A stretch of DNA of 64,000 nucleotides from Morella rubra (lineage: Eukaryota > Streptophyta > Magnoliopsida > Fagales > Myricaceae): NCBI GenBank assembly GCA_003952965.2, contig RXIC02000003.1, positions 62,001 through 126,000 on the forward strand. Reading direction: 5' to 3'. The notes below the pieces were generated by a model. The model had not been told where the DNA came from, searched no databases, and saw nothing but the letters and a program-made list of their open reading frames with translations. A program made the translations under genes and the position numbers. Shown piece after piece: positions 15,401-25,391 of the stretch; positions within the stretch are counted from its first letter, which is position 1, and each line of letters opens with the position of its first letter.

Positions 15401-15465
15401 TTAGTCACTTCTCTTTAAATTTATCGTCAATTTCTGCATTGTTCTTCTCAATTAAACTCCTGTTC

Positions 15466-16452
15466 TTAAATTGAAACCATCATCTCGTCCCACACAGTGT
15501 TCATGCCCACAGAAGTGACGAGCATGAAACCAAAGCCATCCGACACCTTTGTGCCTGATAGCATAAAGGGAGTACTTTCATCAACCTCAATGTGATCGCT
15601 TTCACCAGTCATACTAGACTCATCCACCTTCAAGGAATGCCCTTCCATGAACACCCCATGTGCGGGAATCTGATCACCGATCTTCAAGTACACAATATCA
15701 CCTACAACAACTTCAAAGATCGATATAGGCTGACGCCTCCCATTTCTCACAACTTCCACCTTTATATCGCTGCTCTTTGTGGAGAGCTTGTCAAATTGCC
15801 TTGATTGCCTGAAGTTGCTTGCAGCTGACACAGCAACAACCAAAATGACAGCAACAGTGATGCTCCCACCATCGTACCAGCCATCTTTCCAGCCATGTTT
15901 TTTGATGCCAAAGGCAAGAGAAAGTAAAGCACATGCCAAAAGAATAATAATAGTTGTATCTTTAAATGCTTCAAACAAGAAGCTAAGAAAGCCTTTAGTA
16001 GGAGCCTTTTCGTATTCGTTCGCGCCGAAAACATTCTTTCTTTGAATAATATCATCCGCGCTACCAATAAGGCCATCGTTTACATCACTTTTAAGAATTC
16101 GAGCAATTTCTTTAACCCCTCCAAACTGGCTCAAAGACTCAAAATTTTTGTCCCTTACCATGTCACTTAACGTTTTTGGATCGACGTTGAGAAATGTCTC
16201 GGGTTTGTCACCCGAGGAGCTGTCCTCCTCAATGGCCTGTACATCAACGACTATGTAAGAGAGACTGCGCAAGAGAGGACCATTCTTGTCAAGAACTTTC
16301 AACTTGGACAAAGAAGTAAGAACCCTGGTGAAGTGTATGGCTGTGAAAGCCAGCCGCCACTTCCGCTTGTGGATCTTTGAGATGGGCCAATCTTCTTGAT
16401 CAGAGGTACTGGCTATCCCACCTGACTTTTGGCACCTTGGAGGAGACATCAA
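15466..16452 (-). pseudogene. Autoinhibited Ca2+-ATPase (ACA12/13-like), N-terminal third only
   Basis: Family role: plant type IIB P-type ATPases export Ca2+ across a membrane and are released from autoinhibition by calmodulin. The 328-residue frame has the family order. A basic/hydrophobic calmodulin-binding, autoinhibitory stretch lies at about 25-50 (KRKWRLAFTAIHFTRVL), the cation-ATPase N-terminal domain at about 95-160, TM1 at about 163-182 and TM2 at about 195-212. The actuator domain follows with VGDIVYLKIGDQIPAHG at 250-266 and TGES at 282-285. It stops after the block that is normally NTxWGEMM, here read NTVWDEMM, then VSI and a stop. Full-length relatives have about 1,000 residues, so TM3-TM10, the DKTGT phosphorylation site and the nucleotide-binding domain are absent. 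The DNA below 15,466 does not resume the family in any frame I checked. The start is the first ATG after a CT-rich leader. ACA12/13-type genes are often intronless, which fits one exon. It could encode a truncated protein but is most likely a pseudogene. Confidence 0.88.
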
Positions 16453-16468
16453 AGTAGGCCAATAAAAC

Positions 16469-16495
16469 GGAGAGGGAGACAGAGAGGGAGAGCGG
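16469..16495 (-). promoter_or_regulatory. CT-rich 5' leader (Y-patch-like) of the Ca2+-ATPase fragment
   Basis: On the minus strand this is an almost pure pyrimidine tract (CTCTCCCTCTCTGTC and similar) just upstream of the ATG at 16,452. Pyrimidine patches are common core-promoter or leader elements of plant genes. The tandem-duplicate copy at 19,678 begins immediately upstream of this tract and so lacks it and the coding region. Confidence 0.45.
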
Positions 16496-16578
16496 TTTGG
16501 GAGGGATAGAAGATATACTCAGGGTAAATGAGTAAAGTGAATAGAAAACTTTTGATAGATATATAACAATTTCTCGCG

Positions 16579-16586
16579 TATATATA
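16579..16586 (-). promoter_or_regulatory. Candidate TATA box of the Ca2+-ATPase fragment
   Basis: TATATATA on the minus strand, about 130 nt upstream of the ATG at 16,452, with the pyrimidine-rich leader between. A similar TATATATA is kept in the downstream duplicate near 19,758-19,766. The assignment rests on position and motif only. Confidence 0.4.
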
Positions 16587-17251
16587 GTGTTATAAGGTGT
16601 GTCTCCGAAGTTTCAATGAAACTTCTTAGTGATTGTATGGATTCTTCTATGTAACCGTTAAAGACTAGAAATTTGAAATTTTTTATAATATAAAAATAAA
16701 ATATAAATGATAAATCTAGAGATAATTGCAAGGATTCAATTGGTGGAGGGATGAGCTTTACGTGTGCGAGGAGGATTCTTAGCGACTAAGGTCAATCATG
16801 ATCATCAATTGGTCTTTTTCTTGAACCCCAAGTCACATGCAAATTAAGCTAATTAAAATTACTCGTTTTGATTACGTAATTCCCGTCACCATTATGATCT
16901 ACAAACGTTATAGAGTCCGTAGAGTCGCATTCTTAATTAATATTGTCCATAGTTACTGCTTGGACAAATCTGCTGGCCCAAACAAATTATAGAACTATTT
17001 ACGGATGAGACGAGTCTCGATCGCACTCATGGAATGCAAATTGCGGAATGGACTAGACAATCGCTCGTAATTAGCTAGCTTTTGTAGACTAAGGTTTCTA
17101 TATACTTCTCTTAGGTTTAATACGGGTCGTTACTATACGGGTCGTTACCTTGTTTAGGAATGAAAGGAAAAAGGAAAGATCAGTTCCGTCTTCCTCCCTC
17201 CCAGCAGGGACGTGGAAAGAACAGATACCGACGAGGAACATACAAAGCAAT

Positions 17252-17315
17252 CTTATAAAAGCAAGCTGGGAAAATGAAAAAAGTATAGCTGGATCTTCCT
17301 ATTTCATGCAAGGTA
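17252..17315 (+). promoter_or_regulatory. Possible plus-strand core promoter and first splice donor
   Basis: CTTATAAAAGCAAG (about 17,252) reads as a TATA box. Some 55-60 nt downstream is a consensus 5' splice site, GCAAGGTAAGC (about 17,308). The same pair is kept in the duplicate at about 21,318 and 21,376. I see no coding exon downstream that would go with it. It may be the promoter and untranslated first exon of a lost gene, or chance. Confidence 0.25.
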
Positions 17316-17522
17316 AGCATATCTTTCTCCTCAGAAAAGGTTTACAGTACTGATATATATTCGATGTCTCTTGTCAGTGATCCCTTGCTTTAATTATAAA
17401 ATGAAAAAAGTATAGCTGGATCTTCCTATTTCATGCTAGGTAAGCGTATCTTTCTCCTCACAAAAGGTTTACAGTACTGATATATATTCGATGTCTCTTG
17501 TCACTTATCCCTTGCTTTAATT
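17271..17522 (+). repeat. 127-bp direct tandem duplication
   Basis: AAAATGAAAAAAGTATAGC starts at 17,271 and again at 17,398. The two units are nearly identical over about 125 bp, through CCCTTGCTTTAATT. Copy B of the larger duplication has only one unit, so this expansion came after the segmental duplication or was lost from copy B. Confidence 0.85.
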
Positions 17523-17730
17523 CTAAGGTTCGCATGCAGATTATTTCTTTTTCTCACCTTTGGAAAATCTTTTGCCTGGAAGAGTCCTTGGTTACTTTCA
17601 CATTCAAAGGAACAAGTTCCTTCACTTTGTGTTGCACATTTCAAAAGAATTAATATATAATATTTGGTTGCAAGCACTTTATATGTAGATAATAATTTCT
17701 TCCACTTTTCTCATGATAAGAAATTTGAAG

Positions 17731-17933
17731 AGGTTTGAATGAAAATAAAAAATTAAGAGCCAAAATTACCCGCTTTTTTCCATTAAAACGGTTTTAAAGA
17801 CCATTCAAACGAGGTTTGAATGAAAAAAAAAATTAAGCGTAAAAATTACCCGCCTTTTTCTCCATTGGAACGCTTTTAAAGACTGTTTGAACTGTTTGAA
17901 TGAAAATAAAAAATTAAGCTACAAAATTACTCG

Positions 17934-17967
<34 letters not shown>

Positions 17968-18160
17968 CGTTTTGAATGCTTTTAAAGACCGTTTGAATGA
18001 TGTTTGAATGAAAGTAAAAATTTAAGCGCCAAATTTACCAATCTTTTTTCGTTATAACTATTTTAAAGACCGTTTGATGAGGTTTGAATGAAAATAAAAA
18101 ATTAAACGCTAAAATTACCAACTTTTTTCCATTGGAACGCTTTTAAACATTGTTTGAATG
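17731..18160 (+). repeat. Minisatellite, about five 81-bp units
   Basis: Units start near 17,731, 17,812, 17,893, 18,001 and 18,080. Each has the order GTTTGAATGAAAATAAAAAA, TTAAGCGCCAAAATTACC, then a T-run and GGAACGCTTTTAAAGACCG. The third unit is lengthened by a 33-T run at 17,935-17,967. A related array of about five units lies at 46,624-46,930, so the array belongs to the CACTA family rather than to this site. Confidence 0.8.
17935..17967 (+). repeat. Poly(T), 33 bases
   Basis: An uninterrupted T run replaces the usual 6-7 T of the minisatellite unit at this position. It looks like local slippage. Confidence 0.9.
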
Positions 18161-18182
18161 CCTCACGTGAAATCAAAATAAA

Positions 18183-18386
18183 AAGACGGAAATCAAGAGA
18201 GTGAAAGAGAAGAAGAGAAGTGGTAGGAGAAGAAGAGGAAGAAGGAGAAGAAGAAGAAGAGGAGGAGAAGAAGGAGGAGGAAAAGCAGGAGAAGAAGAAG
18301 AAGAAAAAGAGAGAGAAGAGAAGAAGGAGGAGGAAAAGGAGGATAAGAAGAAACAAAAGGAAAAGAAGAAGGAAAAGGAGACGACG
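18183..18386 (+). repeat. Purine (GAA/GGA) simple-sequence tract
   Basis: About 200 bases almost wholly A and G, dominated by GAAGAA and GGAGGA triplets. A shorter homologous tract lies at 46,960-47,060 at the same place in the second CACTA copy. Open frames across it give only runs of Glu/Lys/Arg on plus or Ser/Phe/Leu on minus, and are not genes. A homopurine tract of this length could form triplex DNA. Confidence 0.85.
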
Positions 18387-19444
18387 AAGATGGTTTTCTC
18401 ATTTTTTCAGTGTTCGAACAATTCATCTACTATCAGAACGTTCCAACATTAGAACGATTGATCATCCACCATTAGAACATAATAATGTTTTATTATTTGA
18501 TGAAAATTCAAATGTTCCACCATTAGAACGGCTCGTCCCCGTTAGAACGTTTGTATCTGTTGGATGCGTTCGAATGCGTTTGAATAGTTGCCGTTGGATA
18601 TAGCGTTTGAACAGTTGTGTTAGATTTAGCATTTGAACGGTTGAAATATATCTGCCCCAAAAGGGTACTTTTTTGGATGGAACAAATTTTTCTTTCCAAA
18701 ATTTTTTTTGTAACGGACTTGTTGAGACACCTGGTGTGACAGATATATTCCGTGCCAAAAACGTTTTTGGGATAGAACTTGAGTTTTTTGGAACGGAAAA
18801 TTCTGTCCCAAAAACCAAAATTTATTGTAGTATATACTTGTTAAATTTATTACTGTTCTTATCCTATTTTAATCTAACTCATCAGCGCCGGTCAACTTGC
18901 ATTGGGGTCTTTCATCTTAATTTCTTCGTGATCTATTTATGTACTATAAAGGGAATCTTTGCTTATTGGGAAGATCATTCGACGCCACACTTGTTTATCA
19001 AACCGATGCTTTATTTGTCTAAAGCAACTCTCTTGTTTTTACTTGGAAGGAGCTGTAACTTTCCTTTTCCAGCTAGGTTACTTTTCCACTCGTCCACTCT
19101 AACCTTTCACTTTACCTAAACGTTCATAATTAATTTATGTTGCTTCTTATAATACATATATATCTGGTTAATTATATATCATCTAGCAAGCTGACGTTGA
19201 GCTTCTCCACTTCATCGACCTTACTTGTCATTGCTAGCTCATTGATTCCTCGACCAGCCAATCCTGACAAATCATTGATCTGTCAAAGTAGAAAAGGTTA
19301 CAAAAAGTCCTGACCCTGGCACAGTAGAAAAGTAACAAAAGTCCTCGTCTTCTTACACTTTGTATGCATATGAGACCAAATTATCTCTCCAAAAAATTCA
19401 TTGTATTTGAGAAATTGTGAGGACAACTTTTAGGCTTCTCTAAA

Positions 19445-19677
19445 GGCAAAATCGTAAATTCAGGCTTCACGTGAGGCATGGCACATGTACAATGGAATGA
19501 GTAGATGTGCCCAGTCAGTGAAATTGATGCGTGTCATTGTTTTATTTGATATGACGTGGACAGGGTTAGATACGTCAGCAAATTCTGTCTACGGAGAGAA
19601 AAAAAAATTCTAGAGACATTTCTAGGAAAAGATTATACCAAATGCCATGGACATATAATAATTTAGCTATTAATATA
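19445..19677. other. Spacer between the two segmental duplicates
   Basis: About 230 bp of AT-rich DNA separates the end of copy A from the start of copy B. No gene or repeat is recognised. Confidence 0.4.
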
Positions 19678-22343
19678 TTTGGGAGGGATATAAGTGATAC
19701 TCAGGGTGAATGAGTAAAATGGATACAAAACTTGTGATATCTATAACAATTTTTGACATATATATAGAGTTTATAATACGCGTCTCGTCTAAGAAGTTTC
19801 AATGAAACTTCGTAGTGATTGTATAGATTCTTCTATGTAACCATTAAAGATTAGAAATTTAAATGTTAAAATTTTCTTATATTTTGCCAAATTAATCTGA
19901 GGATATTCGCCCATGTTTGGATATATATGGAAAATTTTGAAAAAAATTTCACAACCACTTTTTCTAACATTCTAATACTTTTTTACAAATTCCAACAATT
20001 TTTTCTCAAATCCAGATAAAATCTACACTACCAACTATAAAAAAAAGTTTACAATCTCCAACACCTTTTACAAAAACTTTTTGCTCATCCAAAGTTACTT
20101 ATTTTCAATAATCTGATTCATTTTAAAACAATTTAAACTACCAAATAGATTAAAAAGACAACATACTCAATGGGACATATGAACTTTCGTATTTTGCCCT
20201 CCATGTTTTTGCTCATACTCTCTGGGCACCTTTAACACTGTTAAATATCTTCAAAATTAATTTTTTTTTTCCAATTAGTCCTTTCCTCCACCCTATTAAA
20301 AATTATTAATTAAATGAGAAAAATAGATAAATGCAACAAAGAGGTATGAGTACCCTCCACTCCTTGGGAAAATATAATAACTGAAATAAATATATGGAAA
20401 ATACAAAACCAAGAGACAAAAATCGAAATAAATCGTAAAAATGCAAATCAAACAAGAAAAATGAAAAAACAATCTAAACCTCAAATTCTTGGAAAAAATA
20501 TGAAACTCAGAAATTGTAATGATTTGAGCTTCATACATTTTTACCATTTCTTTTTCCTTTTACTGTATTTGTGTATTTTTCTCATTTGATTTTCATCTTT
20601 ACAATTTATTTCAAATTTATTACAATTTTTTGTTCTTTCTTTCATATTTTCGAGGTATTTATTTAATTTATTATCTTTTTTTGAAGGATTGGAGGGTCAT
20701 GTAACTGCCTCTCACTACATTAACAATATTAAATTTTTTATAATCTTAAAATAAAATATAAATGATAAATTTAAATATAATTGCGAGGATTCAATTGGCA
20801 GAGGGATGTAGCTTGACGTGTGTGGGAAGGATTCTTCGCGACTAAGGTCTATCATGATCATCAATTGGTCTTTTTCTTGAACCCCAAGTCACATGCAAAT
20901 TAAGCTAATTAAAATTACTCGTTTTGATTACTTATTTTCCATCATCATTATGATCTACAAACGTTATAAATTAAGTCCGTAGAGTCGCATTCTTAATTAA
21001 TATTGTCCACAATTACTGGTTCGAGAAATCTGCTGGCCCAAACGAATTATAGAACTATTTATGGCTGAGACAAGAGTCTCGATCACACTTATGGAATGCA
21101 AATTGCGGGACAGACTAGACAATCGCTCGTAATTAGCTAGCTTTTGTAGACTAAGGTTTCCTTATACTTCTCTTAGGTTTAATAGGGGTCGTTACTTAAG
21201 ACTGTGCGTTTATACCTTGTTTAGGAATGAAAAGGAAAAAGGAAACATCAGTCCCATCTTCGTCCCTCCCAGAAGGGTGGAAAGAACAGATTCCAACGTG
21301 GAACATACAAAGCAATCTTATAAAAGCAAGGGAAAAGGAAAAAAGTGTATATAGCTGGATCTTCCTATTTCATGCAAGGTAAGCATATCTTTCTCCTCAC
21401 AAAAGGTTTACAGTACTGATCATATATATTCGATGTCTCTGGTCAGTAACCCCTTGCTTTTTCTCAGCTTTGGAAAATCTTTTTCCTGGAAGAGTCATTT
21501 GTCTTTGTTTTCACATTCAAAGGAACAAGTTCCTTCACTTTGTGTTGCACATTTCAAAAGAATTAATATATAATATTAGGTTGCACTTTATAATGTGGAT
21601 ATTAAATTTCTTCCACTTTTCTCGTAATAAGAAAAACTGTCAATGAGCATTTTTGGTTACATTTCACTTTCTAATTCGAGAAAAATCAGTCTCGTAAACA
21701 TACATACGTTTGTGAAAATATTCAATTCGCAAACTTAATGAAAAAGGGACGGCTAATTCTTAGAGAGCAACCAACAACACCTCGATGGTTTCTCAAAGGG
21801 TATTAGCCTAAACAATTAATATTTCTGGCAATTCTAAGCTACCTACGCAAGACCTTTCCACGTCACCCAAGGTTGTAGAACCTTCTGAGAATATGATCAC
21901 GTAACAAATTCTGTTAGCTTTTGTAACAACTTTGATTCTCGATCCAAATATTCTTTTTGATTAGTTTGTAAGATGTTTATTATATATATATATAAACACA
22001 CGCTTATCATTGTAATGATTTGAGAAAGGAATACAAATATGCTTTCATTTCAATAAAGGACAACCAACACCAGAACAAACTTGATTTTTTGAGATGAAAA
22101 ATTTCGTCCTAAAAAACCTTTTTCGGACGGATTGGGTCCTTGACGTTGATTGTGATTGCTAGCTCATTGATTCCTCGAGCAGCCAATCCTGACAAATTAT
22201 TGACGTGGCACAGTAGAAAAAGTAACAAAAAATTGTTGTCCTCGTCTTCCTACATATTGTACGCATATGAGGCCAGATTATCCTCTCCAAAAAATTCATT
22301 GTATTTGGGAAATTGTGAGGACACACTTTTGGACTTCCCTAAG
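19678..22343 (+). repeat. Segmental tandem duplication, copy B
   Basis: Collinear with 16,496-19,444. It starts TTTGGGAGGGATA, keeps the TATATATA block, the GTTTCAATGAAACTT motif, the TCATGATCATCAATTGG block (about 20,855), the TATAAAAGCAAGG plus GTAAGC pair (about 21,318-21,380) and ends with the TAGCTCATTGATTCCTCGA block (22,160-22,343). It contains an extra 870 bp (19,865-20,735). It lacks the 127-bp duplication and nearly all of the CACTA insert; only a short stretch near 22,084-22,135 recalls that element's GGACGGA wording. No coding part of the Ca2+-ATPase is present. Confidence 0.8.
19865..20735. mobile_element. AT-rich insertion in copy B, unclassified
   Basis: Copy A runs directly from TAGAAATTTGAAATT to TTTTATAATA, whereas copy B has about 870 extra bases between the equivalent words. 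The first part (19,905-20,150) is full of TTTTTACAAATTCCAA-type words. It resembles the interior of the MITE at 62,653-62,893 and, reversed, the AT-rich repeats at 50,406-50,791 and 52,640-52,800. The second part (20,160-20,720) has no family I know. The insert may be two nested non-autonomous elements; no target-site duplication was fixed by eye. Confidence 0.5.
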
Positions 22344-23130
22344 ATGGCTACCAATTAATAGAAGCAGCTAGCACCAGGAAATCCGAGGTAACTTGTAAAC
22401 TACAACAACACAAATAATCTGTTATGCGCCTTAGGAGAAGTGATCACTATCAAAAACTAATTTAAAGGAGGAGGCCGGAGTTTGAGGCATATATGTAAAA
22501 ACTTAATAATATGAGCTACTCTCATTATTCCATCCATCAAAGAATAACAATAGTTGAAACAACTAGGGAAGAACAACGGTTTTCTAGGAAAAAACGCAAC
22601 TCAAAAACTAGCTCAAAGAGAAAAAGAGATTAATGCATATAAAACTTGCATTGACTACCCATACTATCAATGTGGGACATATTTCGTACTCCCTAATGAT
22701 TTACAACAAAATCTATATATCTCGTCTTATAATGGAGAATCAGCTGCCATATATGTACGATGATTTGGAACTGATCAATTTGCATGGAATCTCCACTACC
22801 GACGGATATTAATTGTTAGACCCTTCGTGAGATCGTGGAATTATTATTGCAGCCAATGTTCATCTATTCAGGAGAAATTGGGCTCAATATATAAAGCTGA
22901 AGCTGAAGAGCAAGAGTTGGCAATGGTATATATATATCTTGTTTGCAAAGTATTGGAATTACAACAGCTCGATCGCTCGCACTCTATACAATAAATTTTT
23001 TTTATTTTTATTTTTTTCACATACAAAGGATTTTGCGCCTTTTTTAGATATAATAGAATCCAAGTTGTTGTTGAGAATATCAGATCTTGTACGAGCTGGT
23101 CAAATCAGGCGTTAAAGTCGGAAAAATTAT
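22344..23130. other. Intergenic, no identified feature
   Basis: Open frames of about 70 codons (such as 22,554-22,763 plus) are unrecognised. There are TATATA runs near 22,930 and an AT-rich end. No repeat boundary was seen. Confidence 0.4.
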
Positions 23131-23332
23131 AAAATGACTAAAATGTCATTCTAAAATAAAATTATTATAAATAATTAAAAAAATTAAGAAAATAAAAATA
23201 ATATTTAAAAAAATAATATTTTTAAATAAAAATACTTAAACTCTATTTCAGTAATCTATTAATTTTTAATTTATTTCTTAATTTTTATTTATTTTTTTAA
23301 AAAAAATATTAGAAAGACATTTTGATCATTTT
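23131..23332. mobile_element. MITE, about 200 bp with terminal inverted repeats
   Basis: AAAATGACTAAAATGTCATTCT at the left is matched by the reverse complement of AGAAAGACATTTTGATCATTTT at the right, with few mismatches. The interior is nearly pure A/T and largely self-complementary, so it would fold into one long hairpin. It has no coding capacity. The superfamily is not assigned. Confidence 0.65.
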
Positions 23333-23907
23333 GCATGTAGTTCCATAGAGTACATTGATAGTTGAGGAATAGAGATTAATTTTTTCCCAACTTACGAAAA
23401 TTGCAATGTGTGAATGTATGATGGTATGAAATTCATAAAGGAAAGGGGAGATGAAATTAATTAACATGAGATTATCACACACCGAACAAAGTCACCTAGT
23501 GTATCGGTCCCTCGAATCCATTATTTATATATCCATAAGTTATTGACCTTGTTGGCTCGGCCCAACAGGCTGGCAAACATTAGCAACCATTCCGTGACTC
23601 CTCTGTTTGCAAATATCAAGATGTTAACTACAAATTAGCCATTAACCACCGAAACGTAAATACCGACCTTATTGAACAAAATCAGCTTTCCAAATAAACA
23701 TACCTTTGCGAAAATATTCTTTATTCACGTAAGGTGCTTTTTAGGCTTGCAAAGAGATTTTAAAATAAAATAAGGACTTAATAGTCTACTTGTCCCTGAG
23801 GTATAACTGGATTTGAAATTGGTCTCTAGAGTTTATTTCGTCATGTACTAGTTTTTGAAAAATCCTTTATCTCAAAATGATTATTCCACTAATCTCAAAC
23901 TCGCCTC
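23333..23907. other. Intergenic, no identified feature
   Basis: About 570 bp without a convincing reading frame. I see no element boundary before the TRIM. Confidence 0.4.
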
Positions 23908-24433
23908 TATTGGCTTTATAGAGGCCAGTAATTATCCTTTGACTCGAGTCACTCGACCATTGTCCTATAAGGGAAAGGGGATGGTGCTTGACAGCCCAAC
24001 TTATAGCACTTATGTGGTGCAACCCCTTATGCCCATCTGTCGCTCAGTACGAGGCTCTGTGTTGCAAAGTGTATAAGGAAATAAAGTTGCGCCTTAGCTA
24101 TTAGCTTATACTTTTAGCTCAATAGTAGCGCTTGATCCTAACAAGTGGTATCAGAGTGAGGTTGCGAGTTCTAGTCCCAAAGTAGTTCCTAAGAGGGGAA
24201 TTGTTGGCTTTATGAGGTCCAGCAATCACTCTTTGACTTTACTACTATCCTATGGGGGGACAGGGGACAGTACTTGACAGCCCAACCTGTGGCACCCACA
24301 TAGTACAACACCTTATGTCCACCGGTCAATCAATACTGGGATCTGCGTTGCAAAGTGTATAAAAGAAATAAAGTTGCGCTTTAGCTATTAGCTAAAGCTT
24401 TTGGCTCAATGCAGGTAGCACTTGATCATAACA
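23908..24433 (+). mobile_element. TRIM-like mini LTR retrotransposon
   Basis: Two direct repeats of about 235 bp (23,908-24,143 and 24,202-24,433) flank a 58-bp centre. The right repeat begins TGTTGGCTTTATG and ends CATAACA, the TG...CA ends of an LTR; the left begins TATTGGCTTTATA and ends CCTAACA. Two bases after the left repeat comes TGGTATCAGAG (24,146), the standard primer-binding site complementary to initiator Met tRNA. Immediately before the right repeat is AAGAGGGGAA (24,191-24,200), a polypurine tract. So LTR, PBS, PPT and LTR are all present with no coding space, as in TRIM elements that borrow enzymes from larger retrotransposons. The LTRs differ at many positions, so the insertion is old. 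A five-base target duplication was not evident. Confidence 0.8.
24146..24156 (+). other. Primer-binding site of the TRIM
   Basis: TGGTATCAGAG, two nucleotides after the left LTR. It matches the 3' end complement of tRNA-iMet used by most plant LTR retrotransposons. Confidence 0.8.
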
Positions 24434-24729
24434 TCCTTGCTAACGAAATAAATCCTATGTGACTAATAGGAACATATTACCACCAATCACAAGCAACCGT
24501 GTGGTCCCAAGTCAGTCGAGGTGCATTGTCTTTACAAAAGATCTGTCCAGCGTAGCTTTATAAGCTGACGTTATAGGTCCAGGCGGTGTAGAAAATTTGA
24601 TGCGAATTTTAATTATCACCAACCGGTCCAACTAGATAGTTCAAGTGACTTCGAAACACGTGGCTACTTGAGATTAGTGGTGATGTGTCACTAACTTTGT
24701 GCTATTTCCATGTAGAAAAATCTGGACAA
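24434..24729. other. Intergenic between TRIM and CACTA fragment
   Basis: About 300 bp with no feature recognised. Confidence 0.4.
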
Positions 24730-24772
24730 TGGCGAATCAATCAAGTAGAGCTATATAAGAAGAATTATACAA

Positions 24773-25391
24773 ACAAAGATGGTGTTTGGACCTCGAAAGG
24801 AGCGAGAAAATTTATGTAAGTGTATTGCACTTTCATTTTAATCTAGTCGGAAGATGTATGTATTACAGTTTATATACTTTTAAAATATTTCTAATAATTA
24901 TTAAATTCTTCCAAGAACGGATGGATGTCTTCTAGTGACAGTGTGATTTAGAAGGGAAGACTTACACCGAAATTGAAGTATATTCGATGATATTAGGCAA
25001 AAAATTCGGGATATGTTTGCGAATTAGGACACAATTAAACTTGTGTCTTCATCAACTTTAACTATATAGTATTCTGATCTACAACACCAATTAGCGAAGG
25101 CAAGGAATGAGATAGAAGTGATGAGAGTTGCTAGAGAAAAATACTTGCAAGATTTTACAAAGAAGCAAACTGAGATGGAGGCCATGCTACTGGACCACCG
25201 TGAAGAGCAGTGAGTGGAGCAGAAGCGCATACGGTCAGAGCAGGAGCAGATGTGATTGGAGCGTGAGGAGCACATGTGGAAGGAGAAGGAGCGCTTACAA
25301 GCAGAAATATCAAAAGAGCTGGAGCAACGCATGGCCACTATAATGGAAAAGAAAAAAAAAACGACATGTCAAAGTGACTATTGGGCTAGTT
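24773..25391 (+). pseudogene. TNPA / Transposase_24-like C-terminal fragment, broken
   Basis: The first exon piece reads MVWTS-like but with an extra base; after the intron comes a frame equivalent to ERMDxxQxxCDLEGKTYT. A helical tail rich in Glu, Arg and Lys follows, with a readable piece at 25,256-25,480 (REEHMWKEKERLQAEIS). Frames are broken by stops and shifts (for example TGA at 25,211). In En/Spm-type elements the TNPA-like product binds subterminal motifs, here presumably the GATCGATC words downstream. Homology is judged against 39,570-40,130 in this window and remembered family wording. Confidence 0.65.

Larger units (their letters stand above)
9400..15465. other. Intergenic region without identifiable genes
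   Basis: Open frames here (for example 9,428-9,634 and 11,528-11,710 on plus) are short, match nothing I recognise and show no splice-site logic. A diverged direct repeat lies at 12,028-12,400 and a perfect 10-bp hairpin at 9,442-9,480; both are listed separately. From about 15,170 onwards the sequence becomes AT-rich with long T runs, like the rest of the window. That is the 3' flank of the truncated Ca2+-ATPase. Confidence 0.5.
17731..18832 (+). mobile_element. CACTA-type element terminus with minisatellite (family 2)
   Basis: The right end reads CCAAAATTTATTGTAGTA, the reverse complement of a CACTACAA-type terminal inverted repeat with its last base changed. Subterminal DNA carries the pairs TTTTTGGGAC / GTCCCAAAAA typical of plant CACTA elements. 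Inward lie repeated AGAACG / TTCGAACG-like words, a purine tract and about five 81-bp units. The same order recurs at 46,624-47,598, and the outer part recurs inverted at 42,671-42,860. No transposase is visible, so this is a fragment or a non-autonomous element. It sits inside copy A of the segmental duplication and is mostly absent from copy B. Confidence 0.7.
16496..19444 (+). repeat. Segmental tandem duplication, copy A
   Basis: Starting at TTTGGGAGGGATA (16,496), this region is collinear with 19,678-22,343. Shared blocks include the GTTTCAATGAAACTT segment near 16,610, the promoter-like block around 16,800-17,350 and the block at 19,190-19,444 containing TAGCTCATTGATTCCTCGA. Identity in aligned blocks is high by eye (roughly 90%). 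Copy A differs by a 127-bp internal tandem duplication (17,271-17,522) and by a CACTA terminus with minisatellite (17,731-18,832). The left edge lies in the 5' leader of the Ca2+-ATPase, so the gene's promoter but not its coding region was duplicated. Confidence 0.8.

Noticed and set aside
18201-18603. Overlapping open frames giving Glu/Lys/Arg-rich or Ser/Phe-rich proteins
   Set aside because: They are translations of a GAA/GGA simple-sequence tract. The same tract in the second CACTA copy has a different length and phase, so no frame is conserved.
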